A stretch of 58,869 nucleotides of DNA from Flavobacteriaceae bacterium UBA4439 (GTDB taxonomy: Bacteria; Bacteroidota; Bacteroidia; Flavobacteriales; Flavobacteriaceae), in contig DGPN01000060.1 in assembly GCA_002390455.1 (NCBI GenBank), positions 5,089 through 63,957 of the forward strand. Direction: 5' to 3'. The translations under genes and the position numbers were made by a program. How positions within the stretch are numbered: the stretch's first letter is position 1; every line of letters starts with the position of its first letter. The notes under the pieces were generated by a model that did no database searches, was not told the origin of the DNA, and was given only the letters and a program-made list of their open reading frames with translations. This document shows positions 16,463-26,269 of this stretch, one piece after another.

Positions 16463-17911
16463 TTATGATTTTGACCCCATGTATTTGGAATATATTTTTT
16501 GAATAGGAACCGTAATAAAGTCCAAATTCACAAATCCTTCATCCGAGGAAGCTCTTTTGGTCAAATAAAAGGCAAATGGAGCCAGGACCATTGTAGAAAT
16601 CCAACTGGCTAAAACTGGATCGATACTGTTGTCCTCTGAAGCATTTTTTGCAAAGATCCCGATGAAGTGGTAGGTCAAGAACACCAAAATACCGAGCACC
16701 AAAGGCAGTCCAAACCCTCCTTTTTTTATGATGGCTCCCAGTGAAGCCCCGATCAAGAACAGAAAGACACAAGAAAAAATCAATGTAAATTTCTCTAACA
16801 GGATCATCTTGTGGAGGTTGATATTTTTTTGATAAATAAAATAATTTCTTTTTTTATTCTCCAGACTTCTTATGATTCCTCTAACATCACTGGTAGATCG
16901 TTCCACAATCTGATTTATTCTCCAATCATCAGATGTTTTGATGATGTTAAGAATATTGGACTTTATAAGCGAATCAGAAACATAATCCTCTATATCTTCA
17001 ATGGGTTTGATCTGCGTGGTGTAATGTTTTTTATTAAAGTTTTCACTAAATATTTTTCTTTGAGCTCCAAAATCTCGTTCCAAGGTATCAATACTTACTT
17101 TGAGTTGATTCACCTTTTGCATTTTGTAGGTGGTAGTATAATTTTCCTCAGACAGATCTATGTTGTTGAACTTAGATAAATCTATATTCATCACATATTC
17201 CTTGAAATTAACCTTAGCGTGGGGAAACCGCAATCGCTCTTGGTAATTTTTTCCTTCAATTTCTTCATAACGATTTCCCTCATACAATACCAGTTGAAGG
17301 GTTGCATCGGTGGTTTTACTTTTTAATTCTCCATTTTTGGCTTTGATGACTATACGGTTTTTATAATCATCAGTTTTTTCATGAATGATGACATCTTCGA
17401 GCAACCTTTCATCATCACCATATTTACGCTTCACCTTGATGCTCATTTGTCCCAAGTCATTAAAAACACCCTCTCTAATGGCGATGGCAGGTTTTAACTT
17501 GGTCAAGTTTTTCCTCAGGTTAAAGGACTTTACTTCAACATAGGGAATTAAGTGATTGGAAAAATAAAAACTGCCTACTCCAATGGCTATATGAAGCAAA
17601 AACAAACCTGTCATACAGCGAATTAGAGAAATTCCTGTGGATTTCATTGCAGCAAATTCATAATTCTCAGCAAGATTGCCAAAGGTCATCAAGGAGGCCA
17701 ATAATATAGAAAGGGGGAGAACGATGGGCACCAACTTGGGCGTAAAGTAAAGCAAGAATTTAAAAATCGTTTCAAAATCCAAGCCTTTTCCTGCCAATTC
17801 ATCAATGTATAGCCATAAGACTTGTACCACAAAAATTGGCATACAAATAGCGAAGACGCTAGCTAAACGGGTCAAATACTGATTAATGATATAGCGATCT
17901 AGAATTTTCAA
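16463..17911 (-). CDS. LptF/LptG-family lipopolysaccharide export permease
   Basis: 482 aa YjgP/YjgQ-family inner-membrane protein. Three N-terminal helices (around residues 15-35, 50-80 and 100-120), a periplasmic beta-jellyroll-like domain (~130-360) and three C-terminal helices fit the LptF/LptG layout. With LptB it would extract LPS from the inner membrane toward the Lpt bridge. It starts 4 bp after the LolA-like gene's stop. Whether it is LptF or LptG cannot be told without a comparison. Confidence 0.85.
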   Translation of the reverse strand: MKILDRYIINQYLTRLASVFAICMPIFVVQVLWLYIDELAGKGLDFETIFKFLLYFTPKLVPIVLPLSILLASLMTFGNLAENYEFAAMKSTGISLIRCMTGLFLLHIAIGVGSFYFSNHLIPYVEVKSFNLRKNLTKLKPAIAIREGVFNDLGQMSIKVKRKYGDDERLLEDVIIHEKTDDYKNRIVIKAKNGELKSKTTDATLQLVLYEGNRYEEIEGKNYQERLRFPHAKVNFKEYVMNIDLSKFNNIDLSEENYTTTYKMQKVNQLKVSIDTLERDFGAQRKIFSENFNKKHYTTQIKPIEDIEDYVSDSLIKSNILNIIKTSDDWRINQIVERSTSDVRGIIRSLENKKRNYFIYQKNINLHKMILLEKFTLIFSCVFLFLIGASLGAIIKKGGFGLPLVLGILVFLTYHFIGIFAKNASEDNSIDPVLASWISTMVLAPFAFYLTKRASSDEGFVNLDFITVPIQKIYSKYMGSKS

Positions 17912-17915
17912 TTCA

Positions 17916-18557
17916 CTAATTATTGATGTAATAATTGGGGTAATCTGCTTCGTTAAAAACGAAGAAGTTCTCTGGTAAGGAGCTGTCCACTCTCATGTTG
18001 TTAATGGTAAGTGTTGTAACAGTTCCATTGTCTCCCACTTCAATCAGTTTGTAAATATGGTTGAGTTGTGTATCGATCCCCACCAATAAAGACTGGATGT
18101 CCACATTATCTTGTGTGGGAATTAATTTAACGAATTGAATATTTTTTCCTTTTACCTTTTGACTGATATCCCAGTGATAATCGTAGCCTTCTTTATAAAA
18201 TTGTAATAATTCCTTAGGATTGATTCCAAAGTCCTCCTCATCTTCAGCTTGTGTGACGGTGATTTCTTCATTTTCGGGTACAATAGTATAGAGTGCCTTA
18301 CCGTCAAAAAGCTGAATGGCATCTAGAAAACTTAATTTATATTTCTCATTTGCAACAGTGACCTGTCCAGAACTCTCTTGATTGATTTGTTCCATACGGT
18401 TGTTGAGTACATAACTGAATTCAAATTCAATATTGTCATAACTTTCCATTTGCTTAGATGCTAACTCCAACAACTTTTGTGCCTCAACAGAGGTTTGACA
18501 ACAAAGATGTGTTGCAGTTCCAATAAAAACCAACAATAAATAATTTTTAAACTTCAT
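17916..18557 (-). CDS. LolA-like outer-membrane lipoprotein carrier
   Basis: 213 aa. A signal peptide (MKFKNYLLLVFIGTATHLCC) precedes a LolA-type beta-sheet domain with the opening ELASKQMESYDNIEFEF and later GKALYTIVPENEEITV. In Bacteroidota these proteins ferry lipoproteins, or related lipids, across the periplasm. It lies between ftsK (9-bp gap) and the Lpt permease, a conserved neighbourhood in flavobacteria, as far as I recall. Confidence 0.8.
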   Translation of the reverse strand: MKFKNYLLLVFIGTATHLCCQTSVEAQKLLELASKQMESYDNIEFEFSYVLNNRMEQINQESSGQVTVANEKYKLSFLDAIQLFDGKALYTIVPENEEITVTQAEDEEDFGINPKELLQFYKEGYDYHWDISQKVKGKNIQFVKLIPTQDNVDIQSLLVGIDTQLNHIYKLIEVGDNGTVTTLTINNMRVDSSLPENFFVFNEADYPNYYINN

Positions 18558-18566
18558 ACTGCAAAT

Positions 18567-20876
18567 TTATGCATCTTCCTTGTTCAAAAGTGCATTGAGA
18601 GCATTTAAATCGGAAATCAATACTTGTCTTGCCTTGCTTCCTTCAAAAGGGCCAACGATTCCTGCCACTTCCATTTGGTCAATAATCCTTCCAGCACGAT
18701 TATACCCCAGTTTGAGTTTTCTTTGAAGCAGTGATGCTGACCCTTGCTGAGCCGTAACGATTACTTCTGCTGCCTCCCTAAAGAGATCATCTCGCTCAGA
18801 GGGATCAAGGTCGAGGCTACTGGCATTTTCTTCTACATATTCGGGTAATTCATAAGCACTGGCATATCCCATTTGAGATCCGATATAATCTGAAATCTTT
18901 TGGACTTCGGGTGTGTCCACAAAAGCACATTGAATTCGTGTTAAATCGTTGCCTTGAGTGTAGAGCATATCTCCACGGCCGATCAATTGATCCGCTCCTC
19001 CGGAATCCAATATGGTACGAGAATCTATTTTTGAAGTCACCCTAAAAGCAATTCTAGCGGGGAAGTTGGCCTTTATGATTCCTGTAATGACATTGACTGA
19101 AGGTCTTTGAGTAGCAATGATCAGATGAATCCCTACCGCTCGAGCCAATTGTGCCAGTCTTGCAATGGGGGTCTCAACCTCCTTCCCAGCCGTCATGATC
19201 AAGTCGGCAAATTCATCTACCACCAATACGATATACGGCAAGAAGTTATGTCCGTCTTCTGGATTTAATTTTCGCTCTCGATATTTTTGATTGTATTCCT
19301 TCAGGTTTCGACACATACCGTTTTTGAGTAATTCATAACGATTGTCCATTTCTATACAAAGTGAATTGAGGGTGTGAATCACCTTGGTATTGTCTGTGAT
19401 GATGGCATCTTCTGTATCGGGTAATTTGGCCAAGTAATGACGTTCGATTTTACTATATATATTAAGCTCTACTTTTTTGGGGTCAACCAAAACGAATTTA
19501 ATTTCAGCAGGGTGTTTTTTATAAAGTAAAGAGGTCAGAACTGCGTTCAACCCCACGGATTTTCCCTGTCCGGTGGCTCCTGCCATAAGCAAGTGGGGCA
19601 TTTTGGTCAAATCCACGACAAAAGTTTCGTTGCTGATATTTTTACCCAAGGCCACAGGCAGTTCCATCTCTGCCGTCTGAAATTTATTCGACGTTATTAC
19701 AGATCGCATAGATACTATACTTGGCTTTTGGTTGGGTACTTCTATGCCGATGGTTCCTTTCCCTGGGATGGGAGCAATTATTCTGATACCCAATGCCGCA
19801 AGAGATAGCGCAATATCGTCTTCCAGATTTTTGATTTTGGAGATTCTGATTCCCGCTTCGGGGACGATCTCGTAAAGGGTTACTGTCGGTCCTACAGTGG
19901 CTTTTATTTTTGAGATAGCGATGTTGTAATTCTTGAGGGTATCTACAATTTTATTTTTGTTCACTTCCAATTCTTCCTGATCGATGGTAATGGAATTTTC
20001 ACCATAATCCTTAAGCAAGTCATGGATGGGAAAACGGTATTTACTCAACTCCAATTTTGGATCGAAAAATCCATGTTTTTCGACCAAAGACTGCGCCAAG
20101 TTGTCCGCCAAACTTTCTTCTTCTTTATAGGTCTCTACTTCCATGGTAACTTCTTCCTCTTCTGATGGTTTTTCAATTTCGATGGGTGCGACTTGATTTA
20201 CCAGAGTTTCGGGAGTGGATTTCTCTACAAAATCATCTATTTCCAAATCAAGACTGTTTTCAACTCCAGCGACAGTAGGAGTTTCCTCCTTATTGAATTG
20301 TGATCGAAAAAACATGATGACTTTTTCGGGGGTCAATCGCCATTGTAAAACCAATATGGCAATCACTGAAAATAAGAGTAAACCTCCTACCCCCACATTG
20401 CCCAAATAGGCTACCAAGAAGCTGTTAATTTCATAGCCAACCAATCCCCCCAACAAAGGAGAATCCATGTGGTAAAATCCAAAATAAATAGACAAGCAAA
20501 TCAAATAGAGTAAAGCCCAACTAGAATGGCCGAGAAGAATTTCCCTATTACGGTCAAAGAAAAGTAAATAGCCGGTGTAAGCCAATAGATAAGGAAAGAT
20601 AAAAGCAGCAATTCCAAAAAGTTGGTAAATAAAAAAGTGACTTACCAGAGCGCCTACTTTATTCAATAGATTTTGGGAGTGTACTTCCTTTTCAAAAAAG
20701 ACCTCTAAGGTGCTTTGATCCGATTGGTGGTTAAACAAAAAAGAAACAAAGGAGATGGTCATCAAAAATCCCAGCATTAGCAAAAAGCTTCCCAAAAGAA
20801 TTTGTCTTCTTCTGATGCGGAGTTTTTTCTCTTCGGAAAATTCAGGAACGCGGGTACGAGAACGCTTTTTGGCCAT
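18567..20876 (-). CDS. ftsK: DNA translocase FtsK/SpoIIIE
   Basis: 769 aa. The N-terminus has four membrane helices (~27-50, 80-105, 115-135, 155-180), then an acidic linker (~190-260) and the RecA-like motor. Walker A is GATGQGKSVGLN near residue 432 and Walker B is IVLVVDEFADLIM near 548; ARAVGIHLIIATQRPS is typical. The C-terminal gamma winged helix (from about AEVIVTAQQGSASLLQRKL) would read the polar KOPS-type sequences. It moves DNA into daughter cells at the division septum. The protein is full length for a compact FtsK. A TATTTTTG -7 box lies about 17 bp before the ATG. Confidence 0.96.
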   Translation of the reverse strand: MAKKRSRTRVPEFSEEKKLRIRRRQILLGSFLLMLGFLMTISFVSFLFNHQSDQSTLEVFFEKEVHSQNLLNKVGALVSHFFIYQLFGIAAFIFPYLLAYTGYLLFFDRNREILLGHSSWALLYLICLSIYFGFYHMDSPLLGGLVGYEINSFLVAYLGNVGVGGLLLFSVIAILVLQWRLTPEKVIMFFRSQFNKEETPTVAGVENSLDLEIDDFVEKSTPETLVNQVAPIEIEKPSEEEEVTMEVETYKEEESLADNLAQSLVEKHGFFDPKLELSKYRFPIHDLLKDYGENSITIDQEELEVNKNKIVDTLKNYNIAISKIKATVGPTVTLYEIVPEAGIRISKIKNLEDDIALSLAALGIRIIAPIPGKGTIGIEVPNQKPSIVSMRSVITSNKFQTAEMELPVALGKNISNETFVVDLTKMPHLLMAGATGQGKSVGLNAVLTSLLYKKHPAEIKFVLVDPKKVELNIYSKIERHYLAKLPDTEDAIITDNTKVIHTLNSLCIEMDNRYELLKNGMCRNLKEYNQKYRERKLNPEDGHNFLPYIVLVVDEFADLIMTAGKEVETPIARLAQLARAVGIHLIIATQRPSVNVITGIIKANFPARIAFRVTSKIDSRTILDSGGADQLIGRGDMLYTQGNDLTRIQCAFVDTPEVQKISDYIGSQMGYASAYELPEYVEENASSLDLDPSERDDLFREAAEVIVTAQQGSASLLQRKLKLGYNRAGRIIDQMEVAGIVGPFEGSKARQVLISDLNALNALLNKEDA

Positions 20877-20893
20877 GAATACTACTTATAAAA

Positions 20894-20901
20894 CAAAAAT
20901 A
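20894..20901 (-). promoter_or_regulatory. Candidate -7 box of the ftsK promoter
   Basis: TATTTTTG on the minus strand matches the Bacteroidota TAnnTTTG consensus and lies 17 bp before the ftsK start. No TTG is seen 17-23 bp upstream (the nearest is 12 bp), so support is partial. Confidence 0.4.
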
Positions 20902-20926
20902 CAAATTCATCTGCAATACTTGGCCT

Positions 20927-20961
20927 AAAAAAACCCGAGACCATGACTGGCTCGGGTTTTT
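20927..20961 (-). terminator. Intrinsic terminator downstream of katG
   Basis: AAAACCCGAG and CTCGGGTTTT form a perfect 10-bp stem around an 11-nt loop, with T-runs on the minus strand. It lies 26 bp past the katG stop and before the ftsK promoter. Confidence 0.9.
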
Positions 20962-20986
20962 AACTTTATGAAGTGTTTAGGCACTA

Positions 20987-23203
20987 CTATGCCAAATCAA
21001 ATCGATCTAGATCCATCACTTTGCTCCAAGCAGCGACAAAATCTTTGATGAATTTATCTTCACCATCGACACAACCGTAAACCTCGGAAATGGCTCGCAA
21101 CTCACTGTTGGATCCAAAGATCAAATCGACCCTTGTTCCCGTCCACTTGATTTCGCCAGTGGTCAAATCACGACACTCAAATTCACTTTCTTGCTCATTT
21201 ATAGCTGACCAAGTGTAATTCATATCGAGTAAATTGACAAAGAAATCGTTGGTTAGTGTCTCAGGACGATCGGTCAATACACCGTGTTTGGATCCACCAA
21301 AATTGGTATTTAGTACTCTCATTCCACCCACCAAGGCAGTCATCTCTGGAGCCGTTAATGTCATCAATTGCGCTTTGTCAATCAATAATTTTTCAGCATC
21401 TACGTCATACTCCTTTTTCATGTAGTTTCTGAATCCATCGGCCAAAGGTTCTAATACAGAGAAAGATTCTACATCGGTCAATTCTTGTGTAGCGTCTGTC
21501 CTTCCTGCTGTAAAGGGGACTTTGACCTCATGTCCGGCATCGGCTGCAGCTTTTTCAATTCCTGCACTTCCAGCCAAGACAATTAAATCAGCCAAAGAAA
21601 CATTTTTATCTTGATTGATGGCGTTGAATTCATTTTTGATATTTGTCAATACGTCCAACACTTTTCCCAATTGAACGGGTTGATTTACATCCCAATATTT
21701 CTGAGGAGAAAGACTAATTCGTGCACCGTTTGCACCCCCCCGCTTGTCGGAGTTTCTATAAGTAGCAGCAGAGGCCCAAGAGGCACTTACCAACTGACCA
21801 ACGCTCAGTCCATAACTCAAAATCTTGGCTTTAAGAGCCGCTTCGTCCTTTTCGTCAATCAAAACGTGATCTACTTTGGGAACGGGGTCTTGCCAGATCA
21901 AAGTTTCTTCAGGTACTTCAGGTCCCAAGTAACGCTCTACTGGTCCCATGTCCCTGTGGGTCAACTTAAACCAAGCTCTGGCAAAAGCATCGGCAAACTC
22001 TTCAGGATTTTCATAAAAATGTCTTGAAATGGGCTCGTATGCTGGATCCATTCGCAAGGCAATGTCTGTGGTCAGCATCATGGGTGCATGACGCTTTTCA
22101 GTATTGTGTGCATCAGGGACTGTTCCAGTTCCAGCACCGTCTTTGGGAGTCCACTGTTGGGCTCCACCTGGACTTTTGGTCAACTCCCATTCAAAACCAA
22201 AAAGGTTTTCAAAGTAATTATTACTCCATTGTGTAGGAGTGGTTGTCCATGCGCCTTCCAATCCACTGGTAATGGTATGTTCTCCTTTCCCTGATCCAAA
22301 ATTATTTTTCCATCCTTGGCTCATCTGTTCGATTCTCGCTCCAGCGGGTTCGGCCTCAACATATTGGTCGGCATCTGCCGCACCGTGAGTTTTACCAAAA
22401 GTATGTCCTCCAGCAATCAAAGCCACCGTTTCATAATCATTCATCGCCATTCGTCCAAATGTTTCACGGATGTCATGTGCTGATTTTAAGGGATCAGGAT
22501 TTCCATTGGATCCTTCTGGATTGACGTAAATCAATCCCATCTGTACGGCACCTAGTGGATTCTCCAGTTCGCGATCACCGGTATATCTTTTGTCTCCCAG
22601 CCACTCAGCTTCAAGACCCCAGTAAACGTCTTCTTCGGGTTCCCAAACGTCTGCACGTCCACCGCCAAAACCAAAAGTTTTAAAGCCCATTGATTCCATT
22701 GCGCAGTTTCCTGTTAGAACCATCAAATCGGCCCAAGAGAGTTTTTTACCGTATTTCTGTTTGATGGGCCATAAGAGTAATCTCGCTTTTTCTAAATTGG
22801 CATTGTCGGGCCAACTGTTAAGCGGAGCAAAACGGAGGGTTCCCGCTCCAGCTCCTCCACGACCATCAGCAATTCTATAGGTTCCAGCAGCATGCCATGC
22901 CATACGGATAAAGAAAGGTCCGTAATGTCCGTAGTCTGCGGGCCACCATTCTTGAGAATTGGTCATCAATTCATACAAGTCCTCCTTTACGGATGACAAG
23001 TCTAATTTTTTAAATTCCTCGGCATAGTTAAAATCAGGATCCATCGGATCAGATAAGGTCGAGTGTTGACGAAGAATGTTTAAATTTAACTGGTTAGGCC
23101 ACCAGTCACGATTAGTGGTTCCACCTCCAGCACCTTCTCTTAAAACGCCTCCAAGATAAGGGCATTTTGAGATGTCTCCGTTTCCATTTGAGCTATTGTC
23201 CAT
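20987..23203 (-). CDS. katG: Catalase-peroxidase KatG
   Basis: 738 aa haem enzyme that removes hydrogen peroxide. The distal pocket RMAWHAAGTYR (Arg, Trp, His; residues ~103-113) and the proximal haem ligand His in AGGHTFGKTHGA (~residue 268) are present. YVNPEGSNGNPDP carries the Tyr and MRVLNTNFGG lies in the C-terminal domain, a catalytically dead duplicate typical of KatG. Length is normal. There is no signal peptide, so it is cytoplasmic. It is a single-gene unit with its own terminator. The 127 bp upstream are AT-rich and I saw no clear OxyR-type dyad. Confidence 0.97.
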   Translation of the reverse strand: MDNSSNGNGDISKCPYLGGVLREGAGGGTTNRDWWPNQLNLNILRQHSTLSDPMDPDFNYAEEFKKLDLSSVKEDLYELMTNSQEWWPADYGHYGPFFIRMAWHAAGTYRIADGRGGAGAGTLRFAPLNSWPDNANLEKARLLLWPIKQKYGKKLSWADLMVLTGNCAMESMGFKTFGFGGGRADVWEPEEDVYWGLEAEWLGDKRYTGDRELENPLGAVQMGLIYVNPEGSNGNPDPLKSAHDIRETFGRMAMNDYETVALIAGGHTFGKTHGAADADQYVEAEPAGARIEQMSQGWKNNFGSGKGEHTITSGLEGAWTTTPTQWSNNYFENLFGFEWELTKSPGGAQQWTPKDGAGTGTVPDAHNTEKRHAPMMLTTDIALRMDPAYEPISRHFYENPEEFADAFARAWFKLTHRDMGPVERYLGPEVPEETLIWQDPVPKVDHVLIDEKDEAALKAKILSYGLSVGQLVSASWASAATYRNSDKRGGANGARISLSPQKYWDVNQPVQLGKVLDVLTNIKNEFNAINQDKNVSLADLIVLAGSAGIEKAAADAGHEVKVPFTAGRTDATQELTDVESFSVLEPLADGFRNYMKKEYDVDAEKLLIDKAQLMTLTAPEMTALVGGMRVLNTNFGGSKHGVLTDRPETLTNDFFVNLLDMNYTWSAINEQESEFECRDLTTGEIKWTGTRVDLIFGSNSELRAISEVYGCVDGEDKFIKDFVAAWSKVMDLDRFDLA

Positions 23204-23330
23204 AGGTAATGATATTATGATTTAATTGAGTATTGTAAAAGTAAATTTATTTATAGTAAAATCTCAGATTGACAATAATTAATTTCTTTGCTAGTATAAG
23301 AAATTCTAATTACTACAAAGATGATATTAA

Positions 23331-24761
23331 TCAATCTTTTAGTTTTTTGATTTTAATATCAAAATAGGCATAGATCAGCGTCATAAGTGGACTGATCCAA
23401 TTAAAAATGGCGTAAACAAAATACGCTTCAACGCCCACACCCAATACTCCCGATTGATAGGCTCCACAGGTATTCCAAGGCACCAAAACCGAAGTAACCG
23501 TCCCAGTATCCTCTAGGGTACGACTCAAATTTTCGGGAGCCAATTTCCGATCTCGGTAGGCTTGTGCAAACATTTTTCCTGGCACTACGATGGCCAAATA
23601 TTGATCGGAGGCGGTAAGGTTGACCGTCAGACTCGATGCTGCGGTACTGGCAATGAGTTGAAAGTTAGTTTGAGCCCATTTTAAAAAAGCATTGCTGATG
23701 GCTTGCAAGGCACCAATGGCATCCATCACCCCACCAAAGACCATGGCACATATGATCAACCAAACCGTACCCAACATCCCTTGCATACCTCCAGAAGAAA
23801 ATAATTCATTTAAAAGGAGATCATTGGTTTCGATTTGGGTATCAACCGTAATCGCGTTGAGGATGGTTTTGTAAAGGGTTCTAAAGTCCAACACCTCACT
23901 CCCCGCCAATTCCAGCAACAGTTGGGATTGGAAAATCAGTGCAAAAAGAGCACCCAAAAGAGTGCCTACGAACAGTGCTAATAGTGGAGGTGTTTTTTTG
24001 ACAATCATCAATATTACCGTCAGTGGGACCAAAAATAACCATGGGCTGATGTTGAATTTTTCCCTTATTGAAACACTCAGGGCGGAAGTGTCAACGTCAC
24101 CATTGGATGAAAAACCCCAACTCAAAAAAATAAAGATCAAAAGTGTTATGCCAATACTGGGTAAAGTGGTGAAGAGCATATAACGTACATGGGTAAATAG
24201 TTCGCCTCCCGCCATAGCAGGAGCCAAATTGGTGGTATCACTTAAAGGGGAGAGTTTGTCACCGAAATAGCCGCCCGAAATCACTGCTCCAGCCACCATA
24301 CCCACAGGCAAACTCAAGGCCTTTCCAATACCGATCAAGGCAATTCCAATGGTGGCAGAGGTAGACCAGCTGCTCCCAGTTGCCAGAGAAACCAAGGCCG
24401 AGATCAATATACATGCAGGTAAGAAAAAACGCGGGTTGGCAATTTGCAAACCATAATCGATCATAGCGGGGATGATACCGCTCAACAGCCACGTACCGGC
24501 CAATGCCCCTACCAAAAGTAAAATCAAAATTGGACCTGTAACCGATTGTAGGTTTTCCCCTACTTTTTGCAGCATTTGTCCGTAGGAGACTCGATTTTTG
24601 ATCCCCACCAAACCAGCTACTGCAGCTCCCAATAAAAGAATAAACTGGTTGGAGCCGCTTAGCGCATCATCACCGAAAACCGTTACGTTATAGGTCAACA
24701 ATAAGACCAAAATGATTATTGGAAGTAATGCCGCCGATAAGGATAATCTAGGGTTGTTCAA
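23331..24761 (-). CDS. nhaC: Na+/H+ antiporter NhaC family
   Basis: 476 aa, about 11-12 membrane helices. The conserved ALVSLATGSSWSTSATIGIAL and GAVISGGYFGDKLSPLSDTT segments identify the NhaC family, which exchanges Na+ for H+ at the inner membrane. No ATG lies in frame near the start; TTG at 24759-24761 (LNNPRLS) is the only sensible initiation codon. The gene is divergent from lpd with about 100 bp between them. Confidence 0.92.
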   Translation of the reverse strand: MNNPRLSLSAALLPIIILVLLLTYNVTVFGDDALSGSNQFILLLGAAVAGLVGIKNRVSYGQMLQKVGENLQSVTGPILILLLVGALAGTWLLSGIIPAMIDYGLQIANPRFFLPACILISALVSLATGSSWSTSATIGIALIGIGKALSLPVGMVAGAVISGGYFGDKLSPLSDTTNLAPAMAGGELFTHVRYMLFTTLPSIGITLLIFIFLSWGFSSNGDVDTSALSVSIREKFNISPWLFLVPLTVILMIVKKTPPLLALFVGTLLGALFALIFQSQLLLELAGSEVLDFRTLYKTILNAITVDTQIETNDLLLNELFSSGGMQGMLGTVWLIICAMVFGGVMDAIGALQAISNAFLKWAQTNFQLIASTAASSLTVNLTASDQYLAIVVPGKMFAQAYRDRKLAPENLSRTLEDTGTVTSVLVPWNTCGAYQSGVLGVGVEAYFVYAIFNWISPLMTLIYAYFDIKIKKLKD

Positions 24762-24833
24762 TCTGATTTTTTTTTAAAAATACAATTTACCTTTTTTACA
24801 ACCGCTTTGATCAATCTTAAACCCTAACTTTTG

Positions 24834-24841
24834 TATTTTTG
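24834..24841 (+). promoter_or_regulatory. Candidate -7 box of the lpd promoter
   Basis: TATTTTTG matches TAnnTTTG exactly, 21 bp before the lpd ATG. A TTTG lies 24 bp upstream, one base beyond the usual 17-23 bp spacing. Confidence 0.5.
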
Positions 24842-24862
24842 AATATAATTTAAAAATAAACT

Positions 24863-26263
24863 ATGCAATCATTTGATGTTGCCATAATTGGATCGGGCCC
24901 AGGAGGTTATGTAGCCGCCATTCGCTGTGCCCAATTGGGAATGAAAACAGCCCTCATAGAAAAATACAACACCCTAGGGGGGACATGCCTTAATGTAGGC
25001 TGTATTCCCTCCAAATCTCTGTTGGACTCTTCCCATCATTATGAAGATGCCGTTAAGCATTTTGAAGAACACGGCATCGAAATTCCCGGAGAGGTCAAAG
25101 TCAACTTAGAAAAAATGATTGCTCGTAAAGCCTCTGTGGTCGAACAAACGACCAAAGGCATTGATTTTTTGATGGACAAGAATAAGGTAACCGTATTCAA
25201 TGGCTTGGGGTCATTTAAAGATGCCACAACGGTGCATATAGCTGGGGAGAAGCCAGAAGACATAACCGCCAAAAATATTATTATCGCTACCGGATCCAAG
25301 CCCGCAAGCTTGCCCTTTATCAATGTCGATAAGGAACGCATTATCACCTCAACCGAAGCATTGGAGTTAAAGGAAATTCCGAAGCACTTGGTCATTATTG
25401 GTGGAGGCGTTATCGGATTAGAATTGGGTCAAGTTTATAAAAGACTCGGGGCTGAGGTCTCTGTTATCGAATATGCCGACCGTATCACTCCATTGATGGA
25501 CAGCGCACTTTCTCGTGAACTGACCAAGGTGATGAAAAAGCAAAAAATAAAATTCTATTTGTCGCATCAAGTCAATAAAGTGGAGCGCAACGGAGATACA
25601 GTCATCGTAACTGCCTTGGATAAAAAAGGGGAGGAGGTCCGATTCGAAGGAGACTATTGTCTTGTTTCAGTGGGAAGAAAACCCTATACTGATGGCTTAA
25701 ATGCTGAAGTGGCTGGAGTAAAAATGACCGATCGGGGTCAAATTGAAGTGAATGGCCATTTGCAAACTTCTTCAGCAAACATCTATGCCATTGGCGATGT
25801 TGTTCGTGGTGCTATGCTGGCGCATAAGGCAGAGGAAGAAGGGGTGATGGTGGCTGAAATTTTGGCCGGTCAAAAACCTCATATTGATTACAATCTCATA
25901 CCCAATGTGATCTATACTTGGCCCGAAGTGGCTGCCGTTGGAAAAACCGAAGAGGAACTCAAATCAGCAGGGATTAACTACAAAAGCGGTCAGTTTCCCA
26001 TGCGTGCCTTGGGGCGTTCTCGAGCCAGTGGTGATACCGATGGTTTTATCAAAATTTTGGCCGATGCCCAGACCGATGAGGTACTTGGCGTACATATGAT
26101 CGGAGCCCGTGTGGCCGATTTGATTGCCGAAGCAGTAGTAGCAATGGAATTTCGTGCCTCTGCCGAAGACATTGCCCGGATGAGTCACTCCCATCCTACC
26201 TATGCCGAAGCGGTTAAAGAAGCAGCATTAGCCGCTTCCGAAAATAGAGCATTGCATATTTAA
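24863..26263 (+). CDS. lpdA: Dihydrolipoyl dehydrogenase (E3)
   Basis: 466 aa FAD flavoprotein. The FAD loop is IIGSGPGGYVAA, the redox disulfide lies in GGTCLNVGCIPSK, the NAD loop is IIGGGVIGLELGQ, and the catalytic His-Glu dyad is HSHPTYAEAVKEAA near the C-terminus. It reoxidises lipoamide of 2-oxoacid dehydrogenase complexes or the glycine cleavage system. No E1/E2 genes are adjacent, so it is probably a shared E3. It converges on argH with a 6-bp gap and no clear terminator. Confidence 0.96.
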   Translation: MQSFDVAIIGSGPGGYVAAIRCAQLGMKTALIEKYNTLGGTCLNVGCIPSKSLLDSSHHYEDAVKHFEEHGIEIPGEVKVNLEKMIARKASVVEQTTKGIDFLMDKNKVTVFNGLGSFKDATTVHIAGEKPEDITAKNIIIATGSKPASLPFINVDKERIITSTEALELKEIPKHLVIIGGGVIGLELGQVYKRLGAEVSVIEYADRITPLMDSALSRELTKVMKKQKIKFYLSHQVNKVERNGDTVIVTALDKKGEEVRFEGDYCLVSVGRKPYTDGLNAEVAGVKMTDRGQIEVNGHLQTSSANIYAIGDVVRGAMLAHKAEEEGVMVAEILAGQKPHIDYNLIPNVIYTWPEVAAVGKTEEELKSAGINYKSGQFPMRALGRSRASGDTDGFIKILADAQTDEVLGVHMIGARVADLIAEAVVAMEFRASAEDIARMSHSHPTYAEAVKEAALAASENRALHI

Positions 26264-26269
26264 AAAGTC